Source of the DNA: Crocinitomicaceae bacterium
GTDB taxonomy: Bacteria; Bacteroidota; Bacteroidia; Flavobacteriales_D; Crocinitomicaceae
DNA: 35,165 nucleotides
Direction of reading: 5' to 3'
NCBI GenBank assembly: GCA_022447665.1
Contig: JAKVAQ010000008.1
Coordinates: 45,046-80,210 of the forward strand
Shown: piece by piece, positions 1 to 7,422 of the stretch
How positions within the stretch are numbered: position 1 is the first letter of the stretch
How the letters are laid out: each line of letters starts with the position of its first letter
The notes under the pieces: model-generated
What the model was told of the DNA's origin: nothing
Database searches by the model: none
Seen by the model: the letters and a program-made list of their open reading frames with translations, nothing else
Translations under genes and position numbers: made by a program

Positions 1-807
1 GTATTAACAGAGGCTGGGTATGTAGGAGAGGATGTCGAAAGTATTCTTTCAAGATTGCTTCAGGCTGCTGACTTCAATGTAGAATCAGCCGAGCGCGGAA
101 TCGTTTTCATTGATGAGGTGGACAAAATCGCGCGTAAATCGGATAACCCTTCTATAACCAGAGATGTGTCTGGTGAAGGTGTACAGCAGGCTATGCTAAA
201 ACTTTTGGAAGGTACGGAAGTGAACGTTCCACCGCAAGGAGGAAGAAAACATCCTGAGCAAAAAATGATTAAGGTGAATACTAAAAACATCTTATTCATT
301 GCAGGAGGAGCCTTTGATGGTATTGAAAAAATCATCGGAAGAAGAATTAACACTAACTCGATTGGTTTTGCTTCGAAAGATGAATACAGACCTGACGCCG
401 ATAACATGTTACAATACGTTTCACCGTCAGACATAAAGGACTTTGGTTTAATTCCAGAACTAATAGGACGTATGCCGGTATTGACTTACTTGCAACCACT
501 AGATGAGAAGGCATTGAGAAGGATCTTAACTGAGCCAAAAAATGCGCTGATTAAGCAATACATTCACTTGTTTTCTTTGGATGGTGTGAAGCTCAAATTT
601 GATGCAGATGTCTTAGATTTTATTGTCGATAAGGCAGTTGAATATACATTAGGAGCAAGAGGTTTAAGATCGATTTGTGAGGCAATATTGAATGATGCTA
701 TGTTTGATATTCCTTCGGACAAATCAATTAAAGAATTCAGGGTCACATTAGATTATGCGCAAAGTAAATTTGCAAAATCTAAAATGGCTAAGCTTAAAAT
801 TGCATAA
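1..807 (+). CDS. clpX: ClpX, ATP-dependent Clp protease ATP-binding subunit (5' truncated)
   Basis: AAA+ unfoldase that recognises substrates and feeds them into the ClpP protease in the cytoplasm. The reading frame is open from base 1, so the window starts inside the gene; about 268 of the usual ~410 residues are present, and the zinc-binding domain and Walker A lie outside. Visible hallmarks are [12 protein letters not shown] at the very start, Walker B (IVFIDEVDK, about 100-123), the RKH pore loop (GGRKHP, about 238-255), the IGF loop that docks on ClpP (361-369) and the sensor-2 motif GARGLRSI (about 652-675). The run [14 protein letters not shown] is highly typical of the family. The IGF loop implies a ClpP partner, not seen here. 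A 2OG oxygenase gene follows after two bases, so the two are probably co-transcribed. Identification is secure. Confidence 0.97.
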   Translation, partial: VLTEAGYVGEDVESILSRLLQAADFNVESAERGIVFIDEVDKIARKSDNPSITRDVSGEGVQQAMLKLLEGTEVNVPPQGGRKHPEQKMIKVNTKNILFIAGGAFDGIEKIIGRRINTNSIGFASKDEYRPDADNMLQYVSPSDIKDFGLIPELIGRMPVLTYLQPLDEKALRRILTEPKNALIKQYIHLFSLDGVKLKFDADVLDFIVDKAVEYTLGARGLRSICEAILNDAMFDIPSDKSIKEFRVTLDYAQSKFAKSKMAKLKIA

Positions 808-809
808 AT

Positions 810-1775
810 ATGGATAAGAACAAAATTGCAGTAGTAGATTACCATGACTATAGTCAAGGCGATGCTCAAACCCGTGAAAGATTTATTCAAGAATTTGGTG
901 ATTCATTCGCCAATATGGGATTTGCAATTGTTCGTAACCATGGTGTAACACCTGAACTAAGAAAAAAGCTTTTTGAAGTTTCAAAGGCCTTCTTTAATTT
1001 ACCGGAAGACGTGAAGAGATCTTACGAGGATCTTGCTTTGGCAGGGCAAAGAGGGTATATTTCAAAAAACCGTGAGAGCGCTAAAGGGAAAGATGTTCCT
1101 GATTTGAAGGAATTCTATCATATTGGACAAACGGTTACAGATGGTGATCCAATCAAAGAGGAGTACCCTGATAATATTTGGCCAAAAGAAGTAACTGAAT
1201 TTAGAGAAGTTGGCTTAGAAGTGTATAATACATTCGAGCAAACTGGGAGGAATCTATTAAGAGCTACAGCGCTCTATTTAGGTTTGGACGAAGACTATTT
1301 TGATAACAAAGTGCACAATGGAAACTCAATTCTAAGACTGCTTCATTATTATCCGGTGCAGGATGTTTCGCAAATACCAGAGGGAGCTGTAAGAGCTGCT
1401 GCTCACGGTGATATTAACTTAATTACCTTGCTAATGGGTGGATCTGCCGCAGGTCTTCAGGCTCAGGCCTTAGATGGTAATTGGATTGAAGTTACACCGA
1501 AAGAGGATGAGATTGTTATTAATATTGGTGACATGTTAGAACGCTTAACGAATGGAAAACTTCGTTCTACCCAACACCAAGTAATATGTCCTGATGAAGA
1601 ATTATGGACTAAGCCAAGATTCTCTACGCCTTTCTTTATGCATCCGCGTGCAGATATGGATTTAACTTGTTTAGATTCATGTGTTTCTGCTGAGAATCCT
1701 AAAAAATTCCCTGATGCTACGGCAGGTGAATTCTTAACGGAAAGATTGATTGAATTAGGGTTAAAGAAAGCTTAA
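810..1775 (+). CDS. Isopenicillin N synthase-like 2-oxoglutarate/Fe(II) oxygenase
   Basis: Predicted cytoplasmic non-haem iron oxygenase of 321 residues. The N-terminal DIOX_N-type region (about 7-110) contains FANMGFAIVRNHGV, and the C-terminal jelly-roll has the full metal and co-substrate set: H199-x-D201, H256 as third iron ligand, and R270-x-S272 (RFS), which binds the 2-oxoglutarate carboxylate. Length and domain order match the bacterial IPNS-like family. The substrate cannot be told from sequence; actual penicillin synthesis is very unlikely without an ACV synthetase gene nearby. The ATG lies two bases after the clpX stop, implying translational coupling. Plain homologues next to housekeeping genes are common in Flavobacteriia, so the role is probably metabolic rather than antibiotic biosynthesis. 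Confidence 0.9.
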   Translation: MDKNKIAVVDYHDYSQGDAQTRERFIQEFGDSFANMGFAIVRNHGVTPELRKKLFEVSKAFFNLPEDVKRSYEDLALAGQRGYISKNRESAKGKDVPDLKEFYHIGQTVTDGDPIKEEYPDNIWPKEVTEFREVGLEVYNTFEQTGRNLLRATALYLGLDEDYFDNKVHNGNSILRLLHYYPVQDVSQIPEGAVRAAAHGDINLITLLMGGSAAGLQAQALDGNWIEVTPKEDEIVINIGDMLERLTNGKLRSTQHQVICPDEELWTKPRFSTPFFMHPRADMDLTCLDSCVSAENPKKFPDATAGEFLTERLIELGLKKA

Positions 1776-1796
1776 ATTTAGTCCTCAAAAATACTT

Positions 1797-1828
1797 AATC
1801 CCGATTTTTCGAAAGCAGGATTTTTTTT
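1797..1828 (+). terminator. Putative Rho-independent terminator after the clpX-oxygenase pair
   Basis: AATCC (1797-1801) pairs with GGATT (1818-1822) and is followed by a T run ending at 1828. The stem is only five base pairs with a 16-base loop, so it is weak. It sits between the convergent oxygenase gene and the gene on the other strand, where a terminator would be expected. Confidence 0.4.
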
Positions 1829-1829
1829 G

Positions 1830-2420
1830 CTAAAATCTTACCCCAAGAGATAATTGAGGGAGTAAATAACCACCCGTCAATTGCTCCGGTCTACTAGCGT
1901 CACTCGATTTGTCACCAAAATAGAATACGCCTCTAAGTTGTGGGTTAAGAAATAACATTTGTTTATAGAAGTAAAACTCGTAACCTACGTATGGAGTGGC
2001 AATGAAGGTTGTTATCCTGAGCGTTTCCGGATTATAGGGTTGATCAATGTCAAAATACTCCCAACCAAAAATTAGTCCCACATATGGATTACTCTCCATA
2101 TTCTTAAATATATTGATGTTGTATCGCGCCATCAAGGCTGCCTGAAATCCTAAACGAACAGAACTCGTGTCTTCACCGACGTTATCGAACATGTTTCTTC
2201 TTGTGAACACAGGGACATTTACAGAAGCAGCGTACAATCCCAATGAAAATGAATTGTCAGGTGTTAACGCATAAAGTAAACTACCGGAAAAACCTCTAAA
2301 GGCAAAACTAGCAGGTTCAATTTCTAGTCTAAATTTTTTATCGCTAGCTTCAGCATCCTGCGCTTTTGAAGAGAGTGCGGAGAGCGTTAAGACTAAAGTG
2401 AGAAAAATTATTCGTTTCAT
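1830..2420 (-). CDS. Secreted outer-membrane beta-barrel-type protein, function unknown
   Basis: A 196-residue protein with a clear Sec signal peptide (MKRIIFLTLVLTLSALSSKA, cut before QDAEA). The mature part is rich in alternating aromatic and polar residues and Gly/Tyr/Phe strands (for example FRGFSGSLLYALTP, YNINIFKN, YVGYEFYFYKQMLFLNP) and ends in SLGVRF, a terminal Phe preceded by alternating hydrophobics as in outer-membrane beta-barrels. I recognise no specific family. It is a single gene convergent with the upstream oxygenase. An inverted repeat (2424-2439) lies just ahead of its start codon. It most likely resides in the outer membrane; any role beyond that would be a guess. Confidence 0.75.
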   Translation of the reverse strand: MKRIIFLTLVLTLSALSSKAQDAEASDKKFRLEIEPASFAFRGFSGSLLYALTPDNSFSLGLYAASVNVPVFTRRNMFDNVGEDTSSVRLGFQAALMARYNINIFKNMESNPYVGLIFGWEYFDIDQPYNPETLRITTFIATPYVGYEFYFYKQMLFLNPQLRGVFYFGDKSSDASRPEQLTGGYLLPQLSLGVRF

Positions 2421-2423
2421 GAT

Positions 2424-2439
2424 GTAGGATTTATCCTAC
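2424..2439 (-). promoter_or_regulatory. Perfect 6-bp inverted repeat in the 5' leader of the 2420 gene
   Basis: GTAGGA (2424-2429) and TCCTAC (2434-2439) are separated by TTTA, ending four bases upstream of the start codon on the minus strand. In the transcript the AGGA that could act as a ribosome binding site would be in the stem. It could be an operator or an initiation-modulating hairpin, or chance. Confidence 0.3.
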
Positions 2440-2564
2440 TAATGTACATGGAATAAATGATTAAGCGGCTGATTCGGATCAGTTAAAAGCCTAAAATCAT
2501 TCTGCTCTAATAATTCAAAAGGTGTGAACAAAACGATTACTTTTATAGAAACTGAGGAATTGAG

Positions 2565-3578
2565 ATGAAAGCATTTTGCTTTACGGGATATGGAAAAAAT
2601 TTGAAAGAACTTCTCAGTTTTGAAGATCTTCCTGAGCCGAGTGTTGGGAGAAATGATGTATTGATTTCTGTTCGTGCAGCGGCCCTGAATCCAGCGGATT
2701 ATAAAATTATTTATGGTCAGGCTAAACTCTATAAAAAGTTCGAATTTCCATCACCAATTGGGTTTGATGTTTCAGGAAAAGTTATAGCGGTAGGTAACTC
2801 TGTTCAATATTTTAAGGTAGGCGATGAGGTGTTCTCAAAAGTACCTTGGGATCAGAAAGGAACGGTTGCTCCGTTAATAGCAGTATCGGAAGGAAATGTT
2901 GGGATTAAACCAAGGAATATTTCTTTTGAAGAAGCCGCAGGTTTACCACTTGTGGGGTGCACTGTGCTAGAAGCATTTAAATATGCCAAAGTAGGCCTAG
3001 GGACGCGTGCTCTAATTCATGCTGGCTCTGGTGGAATAGGAACTTTTGCTATCCAATATGCAAAGCACTTAGGAGCTCAGGTATATACTACTACAAGCAC
3101 CAAAAATATTGAATTGGTGAAGTCTTTAGGGGCCGAAAAAATAATTGATTACACTAAAACTGATTATAGGGAGATTGCCAATGATGTTGATGTGATTCTA
3201 GAGTCATTGGGTGGGAAATACACGAAGGAGGCTATTAAAACCGTTAAAAAAGGGGGCAAAGTGATCGCCATTATTGGATATCGTGATAATGAAACACTAA
3301 AATCTATTGGAATTTCAGGTTTCTTACGTTTTTTGAATGGAATTCGAGGGTTTAGTTTAATATGGTTAGCTAAGAAAAGAGAGGTTGAATATAAACACAT
3401 ATGGACCTTCCCAAATCGAAAACTACTTGATGAAATAAGGATTTTGGTGGAAAGTGAAGCCGTTAAGCCTATAATTGATAAGGTATATCCTTTTGAAGAA
3501 GCTGACAAGGCAATGCTTTACTTAGAAACAAATAGAGCAAGAGGTAAAGTGATCATTCGAATAGAAAACGAGGTATAA
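2565..3578 (+). CDS. NAD(P)-dependent alcohol dehydrogenase / quinone oxidoreductase-like (MDR superfamily)
   Basis: A 337-residue medium-chain dehydrogenase/reductase. It has the GroES-like N-terminal domain (about 1-125, with ALNPADYK and GFDVSGKV at 66-73) and a Rossmann domain with the dinucleotide motif AGSGGIG (153-159). The structural and catalytic zinc cysteines of classical alcohol dehydrogenases are missing, which places it with the zinc-independent quinone oxidoreductase/zeta-crystallin-like enzymes that reduce quinones or activated alkenes with NADPH. No signal peptide, so cytoplasmic. The ATG at 2565 is preceded by GAGG (2554-2557), a plausible ribosome binding site. It is a stand-alone gene, closed by a strong terminator. 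The exact substrate is unknown. Confidence 0.88.
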   Translation: MKAFCFTGYGKNLKELLSFEDLPEPSVGRNDVLISVRAAALNPADYKIIYGQAKLYKKFEFPSPIGFDVSGKVIAVGNSVQYFKVGDEVFSKVPWDQKGTVAPLIAVSEGNVGIKPRNISFEEAAGLPLVGCTVLEAFKYAKVGLGTRALIHAGSGGIGTFAIQYAKHLGAQVYTTTSTKNIELVKSLGAEKIIDYTKTDYREIANDVDVILESLGGKYTKEAIKTVKKGGKVIAIIGYRDNETLKSIGISGFLRFLNGIRGFSLIWLAKKREVEYKHIWTFPNRKLLDEIRILVESEAVKPIIDKVYPFEEADKAMLYLETNRARGKVIIRIENEV

Positions 3579-3581
3579 AAA

Positions 3582-3619
3582 AAGCCGCTACAATTGTAAC
3601 GGCTTCAGTTTAATTTTTT
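3582..3619. terminator. Bidirectional Rho-independent terminator
   Basis: AAGCCG (3582-3587) pairs perfectly with CGGCTT (3600-3605), and the enclosed TACAATTGTA is itself self-complementary, giving a long hairpin. A T-rich tract (3609-3619) follows on the plus strand and an A run (3577-3583) precedes it, reading as a T run on the minus strand. It lies between convergent genes ending at 3578 and 3625 and can serve both. This is the best terminator in the window. Confidence 0.85.
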
Positions 3620-3624
3620 GAGAT

Positions 3625-4317
3625 CTACTCCTTAGTTTTGATACTACATCCAATCGCAACAGTTTCAGTTACTGCAATTTCTTCTCCTGCAATTAATGCA
3701 TCTACGGCATTCTCAAGGTACTTTTCAGTAACGTTCTCTGGTTCATTAGTGTTATCGTCGATCGCACCAATGTAAGCAACTCTATTTCCTTCTTCAGTTT
3801 TCTCTAATAAGTAAACATGAGGGGTTTTAGTTGCACCATACTGAGGATAAATCTCTTGCCCTTCATCTATTAGATAAGGGAAAGTAAAACCTTTTTCTTC
3901 AGCTCTTACTTTCATGTTTTCAAAGCTATCTTCCTCATTTACTTCCGGGTCATTCGGGTTGATAGCAATAACCGGATATCCCTGATCCTTGTACTTCGCA
4001 TCAAGGGCAATGATTCTATCTTCGTTGGCTACGGCATACGGACAGTGGTTACAAGTAAAAACTACGATAAAACCATTTGCCTCTGGGAAATCCGCCAAAG
4101 AAACCATATTATCATCAATGTTCTTAAGACTAAAATCAGTAGCATAGTCACCAACTGAATATCCCGTCATTTTTTCTACTTCTTCCTCAACCTCTTCAAC
4201 CACTGTTGTGGTATCAACACTATCTTCAGTATTATTTTCTTCATTTTCTGTGCTCTCTCCGCCACATGATATTAAAAACGCAGCGGCTAAAATTGGGGTG
4301 TACTTTAAAAGTTTCAT
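3625..4317 (-). CDS. Thioredoxin-fold lipoprotein, PRX_like/AhpC-TSA type
   Basis: A 230-residue lipoprotein with signal and lipobox LISC (Cys18), then an unusually acidic linker (about 20-50, rich in Glu/Asp/Thr), then a thioredoxin/peroxiredoxin-like domain from about residue 52. The redox motif is C89-N-H-C92 within FTCNHCPYAVANEDRI, the signature of the PRX_like1 branch rather than classical TlpA or 2-Cys peroxiredoxins. A later Cys lies in the C-terminal tail (IGCSI). It probably works in the periplasm or at the outer membrane as a thiol oxidoreductase; the direction of electron flow is not visible. It follows the TlpA-like gene with a single-base gap, so both are one operon. An alternative would be a thiol peroxidase. 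Confidence 0.85.
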   Translation of the reverse strand: MKLLKYTPILAAAFLISCGGESTENEENNTEDSVDTTTVVEEVEEEVEKMTGYSVGDYATDFSLKNIDDNMVSLADFPEANGFIVVFTCNHCPYAVANEDRIIALDAKYKDQGYPVIAINPNDPEVNEEDSFENMKVRAEEKGFTFPYLIDEGQEIYPQYGATKTPHVYLLEKTEEGNRVAYIGAIDDNTNEPENVTEKYLENAVDALIAGEEIAVTETVAIGCSIKTKE

Positions 4318-4318
4318 G

Positions 4319-4873
4319 TTATTTGGTTTTAAATTTATTTACTTCTTTTTCAAGTTCTTCGAATGTAAAAGACTGTTCATAGAACGTGCTTTCTTCCTGG
4401 TTATAGATGATAGTAGCAGGTATAGCGCCGCTCCAGTCAGGATCTATTTTAGGAATCCATTCATTTCCATTAGGATCGTCTAAAACAATGACTTCAGATT
4501 TAAGTTCATTTTCTTTAATAAATGGAATTACCTGTTCATCAATCATTTTGGGGAAGTCTAGACTAATTAGTGTGATTTCCACATCAGGATCTTTTTCACC
4601 TAAATCCTCAAAATAAGGTAATTCGGCTACGCAAGGTTTGCACCAGGTTGCCCAAAAGTTGATCACATTGACTTTGTCATTTTTCTTGTTTAGAAAAGGT
4701 TGGATCGTTTCAAAGTCGTAAACTTCAACGCTTATATCATCACCCTCAACTACATTTATCGGATTTCGGACAATTTCCTCAATTTCTTCTTCAATTACCG
4801 GGTTATTTTCTTTTGTGGATTCACCACATCCAACAATGAAAAGTGAGATAAGTACTACAATTGAATTTCTCAT
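4319..4873 (-). CDS. TlpA/ResA-like thiol-disulfide oxidoreductase lipoprotein
   Basis: A 184-residue lipoprotein (lipobox IVGC, Cys16) with a Glu/Asn-rich spacer (about 17-40) and a thioredoxin domain carrying W-C78-K-P-C81 in INFWATWCKPCVAELP, typical of TlpA/ResA. Such proteins keep periplasmic thiols reduced, often for cytochrome c maturation. The conserved cis-proline region is visible near WSGAIPATIIY. It sits immediately upstream of a second, differently built thioredoxin-fold lipoprotein, so the pair probably handles related substrates or passes electrons between them. No cytochrome c biogenesis or CcdA/DsbD gene is in the window. Confidence 0.88.
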   Translation of the reverse strand: MRNSIVVLISLFIVGCGESTKENNPVIEEEIEEIVRNPINVVEGDDISVEVYDFETIQPFLNKKNDKVNVINFWATWCKPCVAELPYFEDLGEKDPDVEITLISLDFPKMIDEQVIPFIKENELKSEVIVLDDPNGNEWIPKIDPDWSGAIPATIIYNQEESTFYEQSFTFEELEKEVNKFKTK

Positions 4874-4978
4874 TTAAATCGACTTCTTGTTATATGCTTA
4901 TCAAACCAACGCTAATTGATTAAGTTCAATGAACATATTTTATAACAAGCCGAATATACTTAAAATGAGATTCGGATT

Positions 4979-7231
4979 TTATTTTAATACAGTAACGGTT
5001 CCACGATCAACGATTCTCTCATCAGAACTTGATAAGCCAAAATCAATTTGCCATACATACACCCCGTCAGCCACTAAGCCCTGGTTGCCATACGTACCAT
5101 TCCATCCCGCGATGCTATTATAAGATTCAAATATAAGCTCGCCCCACCGATTAAAAATGGTAAGGTGAAAATCGTAAGGTTCATAACCTGTGGTAAAGAC
5201 AGGTTGAAAGGTTTCGTTGAATTCATCTCCGTCAGGTGTGAAAACATTAGGTACATAGTAAATAACGGGTGCTTCTATGCTAACTGCAGATTCATAAGTG
5301 TCAGAGCAACCTATACTATTTGTTGCGGTGAGGGAAACGGTGTATGTCCCTGCTAAACCTTCCGTGTAAGTATGTGATGGATCGATAGCATTTGAAGATC
5401 CGCCGTCACCAAAAAACCATTCGTAAGTGTCCGCTCCTGATGACTCATTATAGAAAACAATTTCGTTATCGGCACCTGTAATTGAACTAGAGTAGAATGA
5501 TGCAACAGGTGACTCCACAACTTCTATGTAGTCAGGGTAGATGAGTGTAGTTGTGCAACCATTTGAAGTGGTAACCGTCAATGTTACGTCGAATAAACCG
5601 GTTGAAGTATAGGTGTGTGATACCGGAGAACAAATACTAGATGTAGCGCCATCACCAAAATCCCAAAAACAATCCACAGAGCCACTTGGCGCAATACTCT
5701 CGAACAATACGGTATGGTCTGGGCAACCTATTAAAGTGTCTGCACTGAAGTTGGGTGATGGATTTTCATCGATTGTGACTATCACATCATCCGTTATTAC
5801 ACATGCAGTGGCGCAGACTGATCCCGTCAGTGTGTAAGTAGATGAGCCAATAGGTGAGGTAAACCCAACACCATCTAAAACGGGAGCCGACCAAGTAATA
5901 GTTGCCCCATCAGGATTATCAGCGGTCAGAATAATTATTTCATCTTCACATCCATTTATATCCGGGCCTGCACTAATATTTGGGTAAGTAGCCATGATCA
6001 TTATATCTTGTGTTATCGTTGATGAATTCCCGCAGTCGTCCGTTAATTCGTAGGTTCTTGTAATTGTTTCGAAATTGCATACTTCACCGTCCGAAACGTC
6101 ACTTAAATGCACAATTGTTACTGTTCCGCAATTGTCGGTGGCATCTGTGATTACTGTAATGTCTGGAACGGGTACATCTTCTGTACAAGGTACATTTATC
6201 ATGGGAGGGGTTGAAGCTGTTGGAGCGGTAATATCTTGAACTGTTATAATTTGATTTACTTCAATAAAGTTGCTGCAATCGTCTTCAACGCGATACGTTC
6301 GAGTTATGATTTCAGGACAGGCACCACCATCAGATACGTCAGAAACATGAGAAATTGTTGGTACGCTGCAATTGTCTAAAGCGTCTGTAACAACAGAAAC
6401 GTCTGGTAATGGAATGTCTCCAATGCATTCTACATTTAATGGTGCAGGATTTGATGCTGTAGGAGGAGTCAAATCTTCAAGAGTTATGATTTGATCCACG
6501 AGAGTAGCATTGCCACATTCATCAGTTACTTCATATGTACGCGTTACAATTACAGGACATGTTCCTGCTTCTACATCTCCAACATGCGTAACAGTGGTAG
6601 TTGGGGAACAATTGTCTGTAATTCCTGTAACAGCGGTTATATCTGGCGGAAAATCACCGAGACATTCGCCAAATAGGTCAGGCATAGGGTCGGCGACTAC
6701 TGGAGGGGTAATGTCATTTGATGTGATACTTAAGTTTTCGGCACATATATCAATACCTCCTCCACCAACAGTATTACAGTGGATAACAAAGTTGATGTTG
6801 GGGTCAGTTCCCAGCACAAAGTTTAATGTGTATTCAGTGTAAGTAGATGTAAGGTTAATGTTCTCCGAATCCATTAATGCCCCGGTGCCATCATAGGCAA
6901 ATAAGTCAATATTGGTCCCTCCAAATGACTCTCTTAAAAATATTGATATTTCAATTTCTGAAGTAGGACAAGCTATTACATCAATTGAATATACGTCCAC
7001 GTCACCAACACCGTTCACTATGTTCCACCAACCAAAAGAGGTTCCGTCTAGCATGTAAGTAGGATTGTCCCAGGTGCCACCTGCCGCTGAAGTGTATAGA
7101 AAGTCAGGAATTAATCCTGGATAACCAGGAGTATTGAAATCTTCACTGTAAATCTCTTCTGGACATTGGGCGAATGAACTCTTTCCAATAAATGAAAAGA
7201 AAAAAGTGGTGAGTAGAATTAAGCGTGACAT
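4979..7231 (-). CDS. T9SS-exported adhesin-like protein with HYR-like Cys-rich repeats, PKD domains and CHU_C sorting domain
   Basis: A 750-residue secreted protein. Order: signal peptide (1-21); jelly-roll-like N-terminal module (22-172); three ~80-residue HYR-like repeats (173-252, 253-332, 333-412), each with the pattern C...TDNCS...C...DECGN; an Ig-like segment (413-490); two PKD domains (about 491-572 and 573-653, with FWDFGDG and EWFFGDG); and the gliding-motility-associated C-terminal domain (655-750, with VPNVFTPDGDEFNE, IFNRWGELI and ADGVYVWQI). The C-terminal domain is the type B sorting signal of type IX secretion, so the protein should reach the cell surface or be released. The architecture suggests adhesion or surface-matrix structure, with disulfide-stabilised repeats. 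It has its own promoter (7254-7284) and is divergent from a membrane-bound HTH regulator. Confidence 0.92.
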   Translation of the reverse strand: MSRLILLTTFFFSFIGKSSFAQCPEEIYSEDFNTPGYPGLIPDFLYTSAAGGTWDNPTYMLDGTSFGWWNIVNGVGDVDVYSIDVIACPTSEIEISIFLRESFGGTNIDLFAYDGTGALMDSENINLTSTYTEYTLNFVLGTDPNINFVIHCNTVGGGGIDICAENLSITSNDITPPVVADPMPDLFGECLGDFPPDITAVTGITDNCSPTTTVTHVGDVEAGTCPVIVTRTYEVTDECGNATLVDQIITLEDLTPPTASNPAPLNVECIGDIPLPDVSVVTDALDNCSVPTISHVSDVSDGGACPEIITRTYRVEDDCSNFIEVNQIITVQDITAPTASTPPMINVPCTEDVPVPDITVITDATDNCGTVTIVHLSDVSDGEVCNFETITRTYELTDDCGNSSTITQDIMIMATYPNISAGPDINGCEDEIIILTADNPDGATITWSAPVLDGVGFTSPIGSSTYTLTGSVCATACVITDDVIVTIDENPSPNFSADTLIGCPDHTVLFESIAPSGSVDCFWDFGDGATSSICSPVSHTYTSTGLFDVTLTVTTSNGCTTTLIYPDYIEVVESPVASFYSSSITGADNEIVFYNESSGADTYEWFFGDGGSSNAIDPSHTYTEGLAGTYTVSLTATNSIGCSDTYESAVSIEAPVIYYVPNVFTPDGDEFNETFQPVFTTGYEPYDFHLTIFNRWGELIFESYNSIAGWNGTYGNQGLVADGVYVWQIDFGLSSSDERIVDRGTVTVLK
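5996..6715 (-). repeat. Three tandem ~240-bp HYR-like protein repeats
   Basis: Three consecutive coding repeats of 80 codons with conserved positions: a TxPxA/V start, Cys in NVEC/NVPC/GEC, TDNC in the middle, ITRTY or VTRTYEV, a D(E/D)C(G/S)N segment and an IxxxD end. Protein similarity between units is high while the DNA has diverged, indicating old duplication. Confidence 0.8.
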
Positions 7232-7253
7232 AGTTGTGTATTAGAGGTCTTAG

Positions 7254-7284
7254 CAAATTTATTCCCTAACCTTAAGATAGCCAA
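7254..7284 (-). promoter_or_regulatory. Bacteroidota-type promoter of the T9SS adhesin gene
   Basis: On the minus strand TTG (7284-7282) is followed after 20 bases by TAAATTTG (7261-7254), an exact TAnnTTTG -7 element. Expected transcription start is about 7247, about 16 bases before the start codon at 7231. Confidence 0.6.
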
Positions 7285-7309
7285 CGTTTTAGGGTTAGCA
7301 TAAGGTTAG
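7266..7309. promoter_or_regulatory. Inverted repeat between divergent adhesin and regulator genes (candidate operator)
   Basis: CTAACCTTA (7266-7274) and TAAGGTTAG (7301-7309) are perfect 9-bp inverted arms 26 bases apart. A second GGTTAGC-type copy at 7292-7299 gives direct repeats as well. The left arm lies inside the spacer of the minus-strand promoter, so a bound protein could affect transcription of the adhesin. Confidence 0.4.
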
Positions 7310-7381
7310 CTGTCTTGTTAAGTGTTAGAAAATCAAACCGTTAATAAAAATCATCAAGTGTTATATTTGACAAAAAAGAGA

Positions 7382-7389
7382 TACTTTTG
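7382..7389 (+). promoter_or_regulatory. TAnnTTTG -7 element upstream of the TPR-HTH regulator
   Basis: TACTTTTG matches the Bacteroidota -7 consensus exactly, 33 bases upstream of the GTG start at 7423. No TTTG or TTG is found at the right distance upstream; TTTG at 7366-7369 is only 12 bases away. Confidence 0.5.
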
Positions 7390-7422
7390 TTAAGTTTTAA
7401 GTGGATTTAGAAGGTTGATATA

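Noticed and set aside
810-1775. Antibiotic (penicillin) biosynthesis gene
   Set aside because: The fold is IPNS-like but no ACV synthetase or other cluster genes are present; IPNS-like oxygenases with other roles are common in Bacteroidota.
2421-2564. Possible RNA gene in the gap between the barrel protein and the dehydrogenase
   Set aside because: No tRNA-like cloverleaf or long paired structure was seen, only the short inverted repeat.
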